Below, piece after piece: positions 44,769 to 53,293 of a stretch of DNA of 64,000 bases (position 1 is the first letter of the stretch; the number at the start of each line of letters is the position of its first letter). Both the position numbers and the translations under genes were made by a program. The notes beneath the pieces were generated by a model. That model made no database searches, was not told the DNA's origin, and saw nothing but the letters and a program-made list of their open reading frames with translations. Source of the stretch: Kyrpidia spormannii (lineage in GTDB: Bacteria > Bacillota > Bacilli > Kyrpidiales > Kyrpidiaceae); NCBI RefSeq assembly GCF_002804065.1, contig NZ_CP024955.1, forward strand, positions 620,001 to 684,000, written 5' to 3'.

Positions 44769-46049
44769 ATGATCGCTCCAATGCAGTCGGCGGCCTTGCC
44801 CCTGGCCGGGGTGCGGGTACTGGACTTGTCGCGGGTCCTGGCCGGACCTTTTTGCACCATGCTCTTGGGGGATCTGGGAGCGGATGTGGTGAAGGTGGAG
44901 TCTCCCCGGGGCGGGGATGAAACCCGGGCGTGGGGGCCGCCCTTCGTGGGAGAGGTGAGTGCCTATTACCTGTGCGCCAACCGCAACAAACGGTCCATCG
45001 CCGTAAACCTGAAAACGCCCGAGGGGTTGGAGATCATCCGGCGCTTGGCGGCTGAGAGCGACGTGGTGATTGAGAATTTTCGCCCGGGGAAGGCCGAGGA
45101 GCTGGGGGTAGGGTATTCCCAGCTCAAAGAGGTGCGGCCGGACCTGGTGTACTGCTCCATCAGTGGATTCGGCCAAACCGGGCCGTACCGGAACCTGCCC
45201 GGATATGATTTTATCGTCCAGGCGATGTCAGGACTCATGAGCATCACCGGGGAGGCGGACGGGCGGCCGATGAAAGTCGGAGTGGCGGTGGCCGATGTGT
45301 TCACCGGGCTGTTCGCCGCCCTGGGGATCGTGTCGGCGCTGCGGGTGAAGGAGCGAACCGGGGTGGGGCAGTACATCGACCTGGCGCTGATGGATGTGCA
45401 GATCGCCGTCATGGTGAACGTCGCCAGCAATTACTTGGTGGGCGGCAATGTCCCCCGGAGGTATGGCAATCAACACCCGAACATCGTGCCGTATCAAACT
45501 TTTGAGGCGGCGGACGGGGAGATCGCCGTGGCGGTCGGCAACGACCGGCAATTCCGGCGGTTGTGCGAAGCGATGGGGGTGCCGGAGTGGGCGGAGGATC
45601 CCCGGTTTGCCACGAATGACCGCCGGGTGGAGAATCGCGACGTGCTGATCCCCATGCTTCAGGAGCGGTTCCGAACGCGGACGGGGCGGGAGTGGATGAC
45701 GGCTCTGGCGGAGCACGAGATTCCTTGTGGTCCCATCCAGACGATGGACCAGGTGTTCGCCGATCCCCAGGTTCAGGCCCGAGAGATGGTGCGCCGTCTG
45801 GTCCATCCGTCCGCCGGGGAGGTGCCGGTGGTGGCGAATCCGTTAAAATTGTCGGAAACTCCGGTGCAGATCCGGCGGCATCCTCCGGATCTGGGGGAGC
45901 ATACCGAGGAGATCTTATTGGAACTCGGCTATACGCTGGAGCAAATTGAAGCTCTGGAGGCGGGTGGAAGCGTTCGCCGGGGCAGGAGCAGGGGGCCGGC
46001 GCCGGGGGACGGGGCTTCCGGGCAGAGGCCCGAATCCGACTCGCGGTAG
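44769..46049 (+). CDS. CaiB/BaiF-type family III CoA-transferase
   Basis: The 426-residue enzyme opens LAGVRVLDLSRVLAGPFCTMLLGDLGADVVKVE, the hallmark of the family. The catalytic aspartate is in GYDFIVQAMSG (about residue 160). It moves CoA onto a carboxylic acid in the cytosol. The next gene is an acyl-CoA dehydrogenase, so the acid is probably oxidised after activation. The C-terminal tail (about 400-426) is Arg/Gly/Pro-rich and not part of the family core. ATG 44769 follows GGGAGGAGGGAG. Confidence 0.88.
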   Translation: MIAPMQSAALPLAGVRVLDLSRVLAGPFCTMLLGDLGADVVKVESPRGGDETRAWGPPFVGEVSAYYLCANRNKRSIAVNLKTPEGLEIIRRLAAESDVVIENFRPGKAEELGVGYSQLKEVRPDLVYCSISGFGQTGPYRNLPGYDFIVQAMSGLMSITGEADGRPMKVGVAVADVFTGLFAALGIVSALRVKERTGVGQYIDLALMDVQIAVMVNVASNYLVGGNVPRRYGNQHPNIVPYQTFEAADGEIAVAVGNDRQFRRLCEAMGVPEWAEDPRFATNDRRVENRDVLIPMLQERFRTRTGREWMTALAEHEIPCGPIQTMDQVFADPQVQAREMVRRLVHPSAGEVPVVANPLKLSETPVQIRRHPPDLGEHTEEILLELGYTLEQIEALEAGGSVRRGRSRGPAPGDGASGQRPESDSR

Positions 46050-46166
46050 GGTACGAAGGGTGTGGCCGCTCTGGTTGGCCTCGCGGGAATGAGGTCCTTG
46101 CCAGGGCTTTGGCCCCGGGACGTGCGGCGGGGAGGGCCAGCCGTGCAGAAGTCGGTCCTGCCAGAA

Positions 46167-46309
46167 CCGGCCAAATCGACGGAGCCCAGCCAAAGAGACC
46201 GGCAGGCCGGCCAAACGAACCGGAGGCCACCCGAACGTAACGCCGGGCCAAGCAAAAAGATCGGCGGACTGCCGAATGGACCGCCGGGCCCGCCGAACAG
46301 ACTGAACAG
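46167..46309. repeat. Degenerate ~20-bp tandem repeat between the CoA-transferase and acyl-CoA dehydrogenase genes
   Basis: About seven imperfect units of 18-22 bp can be read, starting at 46167, 46185, 46207, 46227, 46248, 46269 and 46289. Each begins with a C-rich CCGGCCAAA-like core followed by GA and CCGG/CGGC. The array lies in the 275-bp gap before the acyl-CoA dehydrogenase ribosome binding site. Confidence 0.55.
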
Positions 46310-46324
46310 AAAAGGAGAGACACC

Positions 46325-47536
46325 ATGCTGGATTTTAGTTTGACAGAAGAGCAGATTGCCGTTCGCGATATGGTGCGGGACTTTGTGGACAAGGAGATTC
46401 TGCCCTACATCAAAGAGTGGGATGAGAACCATCATTTTGAGCGCAGCGTCCTGGACAAGCTGGCGAAGCTCGGCCTGATGGGCGTGTGCATTCCCCAGGC
46501 CTACGGCGGGGCGGGGATGGATTACAATACCCTGGCTCTGGTGTGTGAAGAGTTGGAGCGGGGGGACACGGCGTTTCGCACCGCGGTGTCGGTGCACACC
46601 GGGCTGAATTCCATGACTCTCCTGCAGTGGGGCACCGAGGAGCAAAAGCAAAAATATTTGGTTCCCCAGGCGAAAGGGGAGAAACTGGGGGCCTTTGGCC
46701 TGACCGAGCCCGGGGCCGGGTCGGACGTGGCGTCGATGCAGACCACGGCGGTGCGGGACGGCAAGGGGTACCGGTTGAACGGGTCGAAAATTTGGATCTC
46801 CTTGGCGGATGTGGCGGATCATTTTCTGGTGTTCGCCTATACGGATAAATCCAAGAAACACCACGGGATCACGGCATTTATCGTCGAGCGGACCTGGGAA
46901 GGGTTCAGCAGCCGGCCGATCAAAGGGAAACTCGGCATCCGGGCCGGGAATACCGGGGAGATCATTTTTGAGGATCTGTGGGTGCCCGAAGAGAACCGGT
47001 TGGGTGAAGAGGGCGAGGGGTTCAAGATCGCCATGTCGGCCCTGGACAACGGGCGGTTCACCGTGGCGGCGGGGGCCTGTGGGACGATTCAGGCCTGCCT
47101 GGAGGCGTCGCTGAAATACAGCCACGAGCGGGAGACCTTTGGGAAGGAGATCGGGCGGCACCAGCTGGTGCAGCAGATGATCGCGAAGATGGCGGCGAAC
47201 CTGGAGATCTCCCGGCTTCTGGTGTGGAAGGCGGGTTGGCTGAAAAATCAAGGGCAACGCTGCACCCGGGAGGTGTCCCTGGCCAAATGGGTGGCCTGCG
47301 ACGCGGCTTGGGAGGCGGCCAGCGACGCGGTGCAGATCCACGGGGCGTACGGATACTCGAACGAATACCCGGTGGAACGGTATCTGCGCAACGCCAAGGC
47401 GCCTGTGATCTACGAGGGGACCCGGGAGATCCACACAATTATGCAGGCGGAGTACGCATTGAGATACCGGGAGGACAAGCCGCTGAACAAGATGTTGCCC
47501 TCCTGGCCCTTTGAGGTGGACGGGGAGCGGGAGTGA
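46325..47536 (+). CDS. Acyl-CoA dehydrogenase
   Basis: The 403-residue flavoenzyme has both family signatures: GAFGLTEPGAGSDVASM (about 119-135) and QIHGAYGYSNEYPVERYLRNAK (about 338-359). The catalytic glutamate is in VIYEGTREIHTIM (about residue 368). It should desaturate a short- or branched-chain acyl-CoA; the overall pattern also recalls glutaryl-CoA dehydrogenase. The ATG follows AAAGGAGAG. It is the last gene of the sigma-54 operon and is closed by a terminator that became a group IIC intron target. Confidence 0.9.
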   Translation: MLDFSLTEEQIAVRDMVRDFVDKEILPYIKEWDENHHFERSVLDKLAKLGLMGVCIPQAYGGAGMDYNTLALVCEELERGDTAFRTAVSVHTGLNSMTLLQWGTEEQKQKYLVPQAKGEKLGAFGLTEPGAGSDVASMQTTAVRDGKGYRLNGSKIWISLADVADHFLVFAYTDKSKKHHGITAFIVERTWEGFSSRPIKGKLGIRAGNTGEIIFEDLWVPEENRLGEEGEGFKIAMSALDNGRFTVAAGACGTIQACLEASLKYSHERETFGKEIGRHQLVQQMIAKMAANLEISRLLVWKAGWLKNQGQRCTREVSLAKWVACDAAWEAASDAVQIHGAYGYSNEYPVERYLRNAKAPVIYEGTREIHTIMQAEYALRYREDKPLNKMLPSWPFEVDGERE

Positions 47537-47591
47537 AGACGGTGCGATGACTCGGGTAAAAGTGGGTTTGGATGCGTAAGGCTGTAGGTGG

Positions 47592-47618
47592 GCGGGGGCC
47601 GGGGGTCCCCGCTTGTTT
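47592..47618 (+). terminator. Terminator of the APC/CoA-transferase/acyl-CoA dehydrogenase operon
   Basis: GCGGGG (47592-47597) pairs with CCCCGC (47607-47612), followed by TTGTTT. The first base of the group IIC intron is 47620, directly after it, which is the insertion preference of this intron class. Confidence 0.7.
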
Positions 47619-47619
47619 A

Positions 47620-47687
47620 GTGGTGCCGGCATGGGCGTTGAGTTGGTGGTGAAAGTCCACTGCAGGCGAGGCAGCACGAGTCTGCTA
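47620..47687 (+). mobile_element. Group IIC intron, 5' fragment
   Basis: GTGGTGCCGGCATGGGCG at the 5' end matches the start of group IIC introns such as that of Oceanobacillus iheyensis, and GGTGAAAGTCCAC follows as in those introns. The fragment stops at the TA (47686-47687) where the composite element begins. The sequence resumes at 54771. Confidence 0.75.
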
Positions 47688-48837
47688 GTGTCCTTTCAGG
47701 CAATGTAGTTGGATAAATCGGAAGGAATGTCCAGTTGTCTGTCGAATGATCATCCCAGGTGGTGATCATCATGTGCATCTTTGTCCGAGACCTGACACCT
47801 GAAGAGGGCAACAAACTTGTGAAGATTGCTCGCAAAGGATCCAACCCCGTTGAAGTGCGACGGGCTTTAGCCGTGTTGGCTTCCGCTCAAAAGATGAAGG
47901 TGCCGGAGATCTCCGAGTTGTATCACCTCTCTCAGGAGCACATTCGTCATATTATTCATGCCTTCAATCAGCATGGATTCGAGGCCTTAAAGCCTCGGTA
48001 CAAGGGCGGACGACCGCGGACCTTTACCGAAGAACAAAGAGCCGCGATCATTGAGTTGGCCCAGATCCCGCCAAACACCCTGGGTTTGCCCTTTACCCAT
48101 TGGTCACTGTCCAAGCTCAAAGAGGAGGCCGAAAGGCGGGGCATCGTGACCTCTATTAGCATTGAGACTATCCGTGTCATTCTGGAGGAAGCCGACATCA
48201 CCTACTAGCACACCAAGACATGGAAAGCCTCGAATGATCCTGACTTTGAGGTAAAAAAAACGAATCCAGTCGCTCTACCGGAATCCGCCCAAAGACGGAC
48301 GGGTCATCTGCGTTGACGAGTTTGGACCGTTGTCCATTCAGCCGTTTTCCGGTTGCGGATGGTACCCGAAAAGTCGGCCCGATCGATTGCCGGCAACGTA
48401 CCGCCGCACCCACGGGGTGAGGCACTTGTTTGCGGCTCTAGATCTGAAAGCGGATAAACTGTACGGGCACGTCTCATCCAGCAAGAAGCACCAGGATATT
48501 CTGCGTTTTCTCAAGGTGCTCCGCCGGCGGTATCACCGGTCTGAACGGCTGTACGTGGTCTTGGACAATTTTTCACCTCACAAGCATCGTACTGTGACTG
48601 AGTGGGCTGCAGAAAACAATGTAGAACTGGTTTTTACACCGACCCAGGCGTCATGGTTGAACCGAATCGAATGCCATTTTGCGCCGTTACGATCGTTTGT
48701 GTTGCGTGGGAGTCACTATCCAAATCACGAGGCGTTGGCCACAGCGATCCGGTCGTACCTGCGTTGGCGAAACAAGCACACCGCCATGCCAGACTTCTAC
48801 GTGAGCAAAAGAAGATCAAGGTTCTCTGAAGGGGCAC
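47688..48837 (+). mobile_element. IS630-family insertion sequence, copy 1
   Basis: A 1150-bp element with 12-bp inverted ends (GTGYCCYTTCAG) flanked by TA on each side (47686-47687 and 48838-48839), as expected for IS630/Tc1-type transposition. It is essentially identical to copy 2 apart from base 4 of the outer end. Confidence 0.9.
47771..48837 (+). pseudogene. IS630 transposase, split by an amber stop and a frameshift (copy 1)
   Basis: The first part (47771-48208) holds the helix-turn-helix DNA-binding domain (VPEISELYHLSQEHIRHII) and linker. It ends at TAG 48206-48208 where the homologous frame continues with HTKTWKASNDPDFEV. A run of eight As (48253-48260) then shifts the frame. The second part (48261 onward) has the DDE catalytic core: aspartates in VICVDEFG and VVLDNFSPHK and glutamate in WLNRIECHF. 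The frame runs past the element's end with no stop inside. ATG 47771 follows AGGTGG. Copy 2 carries the same lesions. Confidence 0.85.
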
Positions 48838-48933
48838 TAGTTTGACCCAGCGGTTCTCTTTATTCAATTTCCCGCCGAACGGAAGGAAAAAGTCATCGGG
48901 CAACAGAATCTGACGCTCAGTCGCTCGGTACAC
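48838..48933 (-). pseudogene. N-terminal fragment of an IS4/IS5-type transposase
   Basis: From a GTG at 48933 (GAGGTG upstream) the frame reads YRATERQILLPDDFFLPFG and then GKLNKENRWVKL, the opening of a DDE transposase of the IS4/IS5 group. It is cut off at the TA where IS630 copy 1 begins. The rest of the gene is absent here. Confidence 0.6.
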
Positions 48934-49054
48934 GGCTGTCGACACCTCAAGTGCACGGTTTTTGAAGGGTTTCGCGCAAAATCCATGCACTTAATTTCTC
49001 TGTCAGGTGCCGAAATCCCTTCCATTACGGGACTTTTGAATCGTTCAGCAGACC

Positions 49055-49246
49055 CTAAGTAATGAAGGCCGCATGAAGACGCCTGTGATTGTCAAATTCC
49101 GCGAACTCCATGATTGCGGTATACGCCTCGACACATGACCCGAATTTATGCCGGCTCAGGCATTCCTCCTCCAAAATCCGGTGATGTGCGCATTCATATT
49201 CGGTGTGAGGCTTGGAATGTGCTCATGCTCTACCCCCAGTTCAATT
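49055..49246 (-). pseudogene. Decayed IS3-family transposase (integrase core remnant)
   Basis: On the minus strand the pieces IELGVEHEHIPSLTPNMNAHI and, after a frame change, RILEEECLSRHKFGSCVEAY and FAEFDNHRRLHAAF can be read. They match the C-terminal integrase core of IS3-type OrfB proteins. A deletion or frameshift lies near 49180. No ends were found. The remaining 48934-49407 shows nothing else coding. Confidence 0.6.
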
Positions 49247-49407
49247 GGCGTCCATGAACACACGGAATCGATAGGGAGCCGAATTCCCTTACCAGCAGAT
49301 TGGCGGCAAAATCTTCGCCTTCCCGATCAATGAACAGGTTCCGTACTGTCTCTGAAAAACCATTCAATCCGGTACAATGGTTCCCGACGAACAAGAAGGT
49401 TGAAAGA

Positions 49408-49485
49408 GTAATCACCATTTCTGATAACTGAGATTCATAAAGTGAATTTCCGTGTTTTATGTCTTATTGATATTATACTGTCAGA
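49408..49485 (+). promoter_or_regulatory. Decayed duplicate of the dioxygenase control region
   Basis: This 78-bp block aligns without gaps to the minus strand of 41707-41630; I count 59 identical bases. It includes a GTAATCA arm, a fully conserved CTGAGATTCATAA stretch, CGTGTTTT and TTGATAT. A LysR-type site shared with the dioxygenase promoter is therefore likely, and would place the monooxygenase genes under the same regulator. Confidence 0.7.
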
Positions 49486-49525
49486 TCCTTAAAATTTCAG
49501 CTCATCACACTGGAGGAATGACTCT

Positions 49526-49600
49526 ATGGGTATGATTCGCTTGGGCTATGTTCACAAAGATAATTGGCACTTGTGTCCCGACAATGGACCGGTGAAATAG
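49526..49600 (+). pseudogene. Vestigial start of a second extradiol dioxygenase
   Basis: ATG 49526 follows TGGAGGA and opens a 24-codon frame whose first residues MGMIRLGYVH match the dioxygenase start MGVIRLGYVH; 25 of the first 30 bases agree with 41513-41484. Homology stops after ten codons and the frame ends at TAG 49600. The rest of the gene has been deleted, which placed the flavin reductase directly behind its promoter. Confidence 0.7.
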
Positions 49601-49616
49601 AGAGAAGAGATCATAT

Positions 49617-50198
49617 ATGATCGTTGTACCACCAACTGCAGGCCGGGAGGAAGATGATGGATACACAGAGTTGCGTTTCTGTTTTGGGCGATTTGCCACG
49701 GGTGTGACCGTGGTTACATATGAGTTCGGTGGGGGACCCCACGGAATAACGGTCAACTCCTTCACGTCGGTGTCTTTGGATCCGCCGTTGCTTCTGGGGT
49801 CCATTGATCGGCGGGCCAAAGCTTGCAATTCGCTGGACGGAGCTCCCTTCACTGTAAATGTCCTCACATCCGGCCAACAGGAGTTGGCGATGCATTTTGC
49901 AGGCAGACCGCAACCGGACGTTTCGCTTGAATGGGAAATGGGTGAGCGGGCTCCGAGGTTGTTCTGGGTTCTTGCATGGATGGAGTGTGTTCCGTGGCGC
50001 AGGTACGACGGAGGTGACCACGTTCTCTATACCGGGAAAATCATCCGTTACGATTATTGTGATGATCAACCGCTGATCTTTTTCACGGGGAATTTTGGGA
50101 TCCTCCCTTTTGCCGCAAAGGAAACGAGAAGAGCCGGGAGGAGGCGTCGACCGCCGCAGAGACGGGTACGTTGCGGATGTTGGCGGAGACAGTTTTGA
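49617..50198 (+). CDS. Flavin reductase, HpaC-like (partner of the monooxygenase)
   Basis: The 193-residue protein has the FMN-binding split-barrel: RFCFGRFATGVTVVT (about 20-34), GITVNSFTSVSLDPPLLLGSIDRRAK (about 43-68) and GDHVLYTGKIIRYD (about 133-146). It supplies reduced flavin to two-component monooxygenases such as the HpaB-type gene next to it. The last 28 residues are Arg/Cys-rich and unlike the family, so a frameshift near 50120 is suspected; the other two frames stay open past it. The start has only a weak GAGAAGAG site. The enzyme core looks complete. Confidence 0.8.
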   Translation: MIVVPPTAGREEDDGYTELRFCFGRFATGVTVVTYEFGGGPHGITVNSFTSVSLDPPLLLGSIDRRAKACNSLDGAPFTVNVLTSGQQELAMHFAGRPQPDVSLEWEMGERAPRLFWVLAWMECVPWRRYDGGDHVLYTGKIIRYDYCDDQPLIFFTGNFGILPFAAKETRRAGRRRRPPQRRVRCGCWRRQF

Positions 50199-50304
50199 TG
50201 TCTTGAACTCTGGGTGGAGGTGATGGAAGAAAGGCACGATACCTGAATGTCTGCTTAGTGCAGGATGAATGGGAACATTAAGAATGGAAAGGGGAAGTGA
50301 TCCA

Positions 50305-51858
50305 ATGGCGGTTAATTTAACTTTGAGTCGTCCCCTGACGGGGCAGGAGTATCTGGAGAGTTTGCGCGACAGCCGGGAAGTATGGATTTACGGAGAAAGG
50401 GTCAAGGATGTGACCACCCATCCCGCGTTCCGCAATTCGGCGAGAATGCTGGCACGCATGTATGACGCCCTTCATGATCCCGATTATCAGGATGTCCTAC
50501 TGACCGACACCGACACGGGCAACAGCGGAAAGACGCACCCATTTTTTAAGGCGCCCAAAAGTGCCCACGATCTGGTTGCGGCCCGGGATGCAATCATGGC
50601 CTGGCAACGGATCAGCTATGGATGGATGGGGCGCAGTCCGGACTATAAAGCGAGTTTTCTCGGAACACTGGCTGTTAATTCCGAGTTCTATAAACCATTT
50701 GATGAAAATGCAAAAAGCTGGTATAAGCGTGCCCAAGAACAGGTGCTGTTCTTGAACCATGCGATCGTGAATCCTCCGGTGGACCGGAACAAGCCACCTC
50801 ACGAGGTTAGCGACGTGTTCATGCGCGTGACGAAAGAAACGGATGGCGGCATTTACGTAAGCGGCGCCAAAGTGGTGGCAACTGGATCAGCTCTGACCCA
50901 CGCCAACTTTATGGCGCCCTTCGCAACGTTGCCGGTTCAGAAAGAAGAGTTCGCCTTGACGGTTATCGTTCCGATGGACACCCCTGGAGTTAAGTTACTT
51001 TGTCGCCCCTCATATGAATACACGGCCGCCGTTATGGGCAGCCCGTTCGATTATCCGTTGTCCAGCCGTTTGGATGAGAACGATGCCGTGTTGATTTTTG
51101 ACAATGTTTTTGTCCCTTGGGAAGACGTCTTGACCTACCGCGATGTGGAGAAGGCAAACCAGTTTTTCCCGATGTCGGGGTTTGTCCCCCGTTTTACATT
51201 CCACGGCTGCACTCGACTTGTCGTGAAACTCGAACTGATCGCCGGGTTGCTCATTAAGGCGCTTGAGTCAACCGGAGCAAAAGATTTTCGCGGGGTGCAG
51301 GCCCGGCTGGGTGAAGTCATCGCTTGGCGGCACCTGTTCTACTCCATCACCGAGGCTATGGCCCACGCTCCCGTTCCTTGGATCGGTGAGTACGTCAACC
51401 CGGACGTTCGCCATGCACAGGCCTATCGTGTCTTTGCACCAATAGCCTATCCCCGCATTAAAGAAATTATTGAGACGGATGTGGCTAGTGCCTTGGTGTA
51501 TATGAACTCGAATGCGGTCGATTTCAAAACCCCCGAGATTCGCCCCTATTTAGATAAGTATCTGCGGGGTTCAAACGGGTACGATGCCGTTTCAAAGATG
51601 AAGGTGATGAAAGCGCTCTGGGATGCCGTGGGGAGTGAGTTCGGCAGCCGACATGAGCTGTATGAGCGAAACTATGCCGGGAATTACGAAAACATTCGCT
51701 TAGAAACCTTGCTTTTTGCCCAAGCCATGCAAGATGTGGATAGCTACGTCAAGTTCGCCGAGACAATGATGAATGAATACGATATAGACGGGTGGACGGT
51801 GGAGGACCTCATAAATCCGGACGATGTGAATCTTCATCTTAAAAAGTTAAAGAAGTAG
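50305..51858 (+). CDS. Flavin-dependent aromatic monooxygenase, large component (HpaB/PheA family)
   Basis: The 517-residue protein is of the 4-hydroxyphenylacetate 3-monooxygenase family, with an acyl-CoA-dehydrogenase-like fold. Typical segments are [22 protein letters not shown] at the start, [23 protein letters not shown] (about 185-207), and [17 protein letters not shown]-like [13 protein letters not shown] near 266-278. It should ortho-hydroxylate a phenol with FADH2 from the upstream reductase, giving a catechol for extradiol cleavage. Homologues act on 4-hydroxyphenylacetate, phenol or anthranilate; the substrate here is unresolved. ATG 50305 follows AAAGGGGAAG; an upstream ATG at 50269 is in frame. 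Confidence 0.88.
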   Translation: MAVNLTLSRPLTGQEYLESLRDSREVWIYGERVKDVTTHPAFRNSARMLARMYDALHDPDYQDVLLTDTDTGNSGKTHPFFKAPKSAHDLVAARDAIMAWQRISYGWMGRSPDYKASFLGTLAVNSEFYKPFDENAKSWYKRAQEQVLFLNHAIVNPPVDRNKPPHEVSDVFMRVTKETDGGIYVSGAKVVATGSALTHANFMAPFATLPVQKEEFALTVIVPMDTPGVKLLCRPSYEYTAAVMGSPFDYPLSSRLDENDAVLIFDNVFVPWEDVLTYRDVEKANQFFPMSGFVPRFTFHGCTRLVVKLELIAGLLIKALESTGAKDFRGVQARLGEVIAWRHLFYSITEAMAHAPVPWIGEYVNPDVRHAQAYRVFAPIAYPRIKEIIETDVASALVYMNSNAVDFKTPEIRPYLDKYLRGSNGYDAVSKMKVMKALWDAVGSEFGSRHELYERNYAGNYENIRLETLLFAQAMQDVDSYVKFAETMMNEYDIDGWTVEDLINPDDVNLHLKKLKK

Positions 51859-52229
51859 GGACAGTCTTGCCCAAATACTTGACCACACTTCGGCCGCCAC
51901 GAGCCTCGGGTTTAGGCCCCAGGACTAAGGCGGCCGATGTTAATGTAAGACTTTTTTTAGGATATACTGGCAAACATTGTTTCTCCGGATGAGATTTCCG
52001 GTAAGTAAGGAGTTCTAATGCTACTTGGACGGATGAAAGATGGTTGAGCCTTTTTCGATGTCCCGTTGTCCCGGAACCGCCGACAAGATTCCTATTGGCG
52101 GGTTGATCTCAATATGCCCATAATATGGTTGATCAGCCATATGTTGGGTGGTTCAGCCCATGTTGAGCCAAGGTTAGGTTCTTGGTTACCTGGCCCAGGA
52201 GCTCCGCCTTCTATGATCGCGTGCCGTTT
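51859..52229. other. Non-coding stretch after the monooxygenase
   Basis: No gene is seen in these 371 bases. They hold a probable terminator hairpin (51891-51936), a T7 run (51952-51958) and AT-rich sequence running to the end of the next transposase. One end of that insertion sequence is probably here, but I could not define its inverted repeat. Confidence 0.5.
51891..51936 (+). terminator. Inverted repeat after the monooxygenase, probable terminator
   Basis: CGGCCGCC (51891-51898) and GGCGGCCG (51929-51936) form an 8-bp perfect stem around a 30-nt loop. Seven Ts follow 15 nt later. Confidence 0.45.
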
Positions 52230-53293
52230 TTAGGACACGCTTCGAACCAAGCTCCTCATGCGTTCTTGCCGCTTCTCCCGCACCCTCCCCAATGCCATCG
52301 CCAGCATCACGCACAAAGCCAAGCCGCAGCGTAACCGCATCTTCCCCAGCCCTCGAACGGTGTGCCGTTCAAACCCAAACGAGACGTTCAATCGGCGGTT
52401 CACCCGTCCCACCGCGGTCCTGTACCGGTATTCCTTCGCCCATTTGTAGCTCTCCCGGGCAATCGGGGTGAATATCCGTCGGTCCACCGCGAGCGCCACC
52501 CGCACCCCTCCGGCCACGGGGCACTGTTCCCGCCCTTTACACGTGACCCCGTACGCCTTGGCTGGGCAACCTTCCTTCAGCGTCCCCCGATCTTTTTCAA
52601 ATCCGCCGTTGCTCATCCGCCGCCGGCCCCCTGTCTCTGGACAGTAACAGTACACCGCTCCCCGCTCGTCATACACCACGTTCGTATGTCCTGGTAATAA
52701 CCGCGTTTGCTCTCCATCTTTCCACAGCCGCCTCGTGTCGATCACGGGCTTGATCTCATACTCATCCCAGCAGCGACTCAGGAGTTTCGAGTCGTCGTAC
52801 CCCCGATCGGCCGTCAGGACCTCTGCCTTTTTCAACATCTCGGGATGTCGTTTCTCCAGCTTATCCAGCAGGACATGTCCTTCTTTGACGTCGGAGCGCG
52901 ACCCCTTGGTCACCGTATACGCCACAGGCAATTCATGCTTGGCGTCGACCACCAGGTGGAGCTTATAGCCAAACCACCGAACCACTTTCTCCCATGTCCC
53001 CCCATCCTCGCGCGACCCACGATAGGTTTTTACCCCGTATGCTGCATCCAGATCCCGCCGTCCGTCTTCCTTCTTTTCTTTCGAGGGACGGGACGCCCAC
53101 GAGGCGATCGTCTTACTGTCCATCGCCAAACGACGCCCGAACTCCGGAAGCTCCTCACTCAGGGCTTTCACCAACGCGTCGAACATCGATTCGATCCACG
53201 ATCCGTGCCTCACCAAGCTGCGGAGAAATCGGGTATAGGCGGCTGCGCTGGGAACGGCGTGCAATCCACAGTAAGCGTAAAATGGCGCACAGC
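52230..53293 (-). pseudogene. DDE transposase (IS1182/IS4-like) with its N-terminus cut off by a group II intron
   Basis: The frame reads CAPFYAYCGLHAVPSAAAYTRF just inside the break, then LAMDSKTIASWASR with the first aspartate, LVVDAKHELPVAYTVTKGSRSD, and VLTADRGYDDSKLL with the second aspartate. A conserved late segment REQCPVAGG follows. The C-terminal end (about 340 residues counted from a TTG at 53264) is intact. The first hundred or so residues are missing because intron sequence begins at 53294 on the opposite strand. Confidence 0.75.

Noticed and set aside
48206-48208. Amber codon of the IS630 transposase as pyrrolysine or a deliberate readthrough site
   Set aside because: No pyl genes or readthrough context are visible, and a frameshift follows 45 bases later; a simple lesion explains it better.
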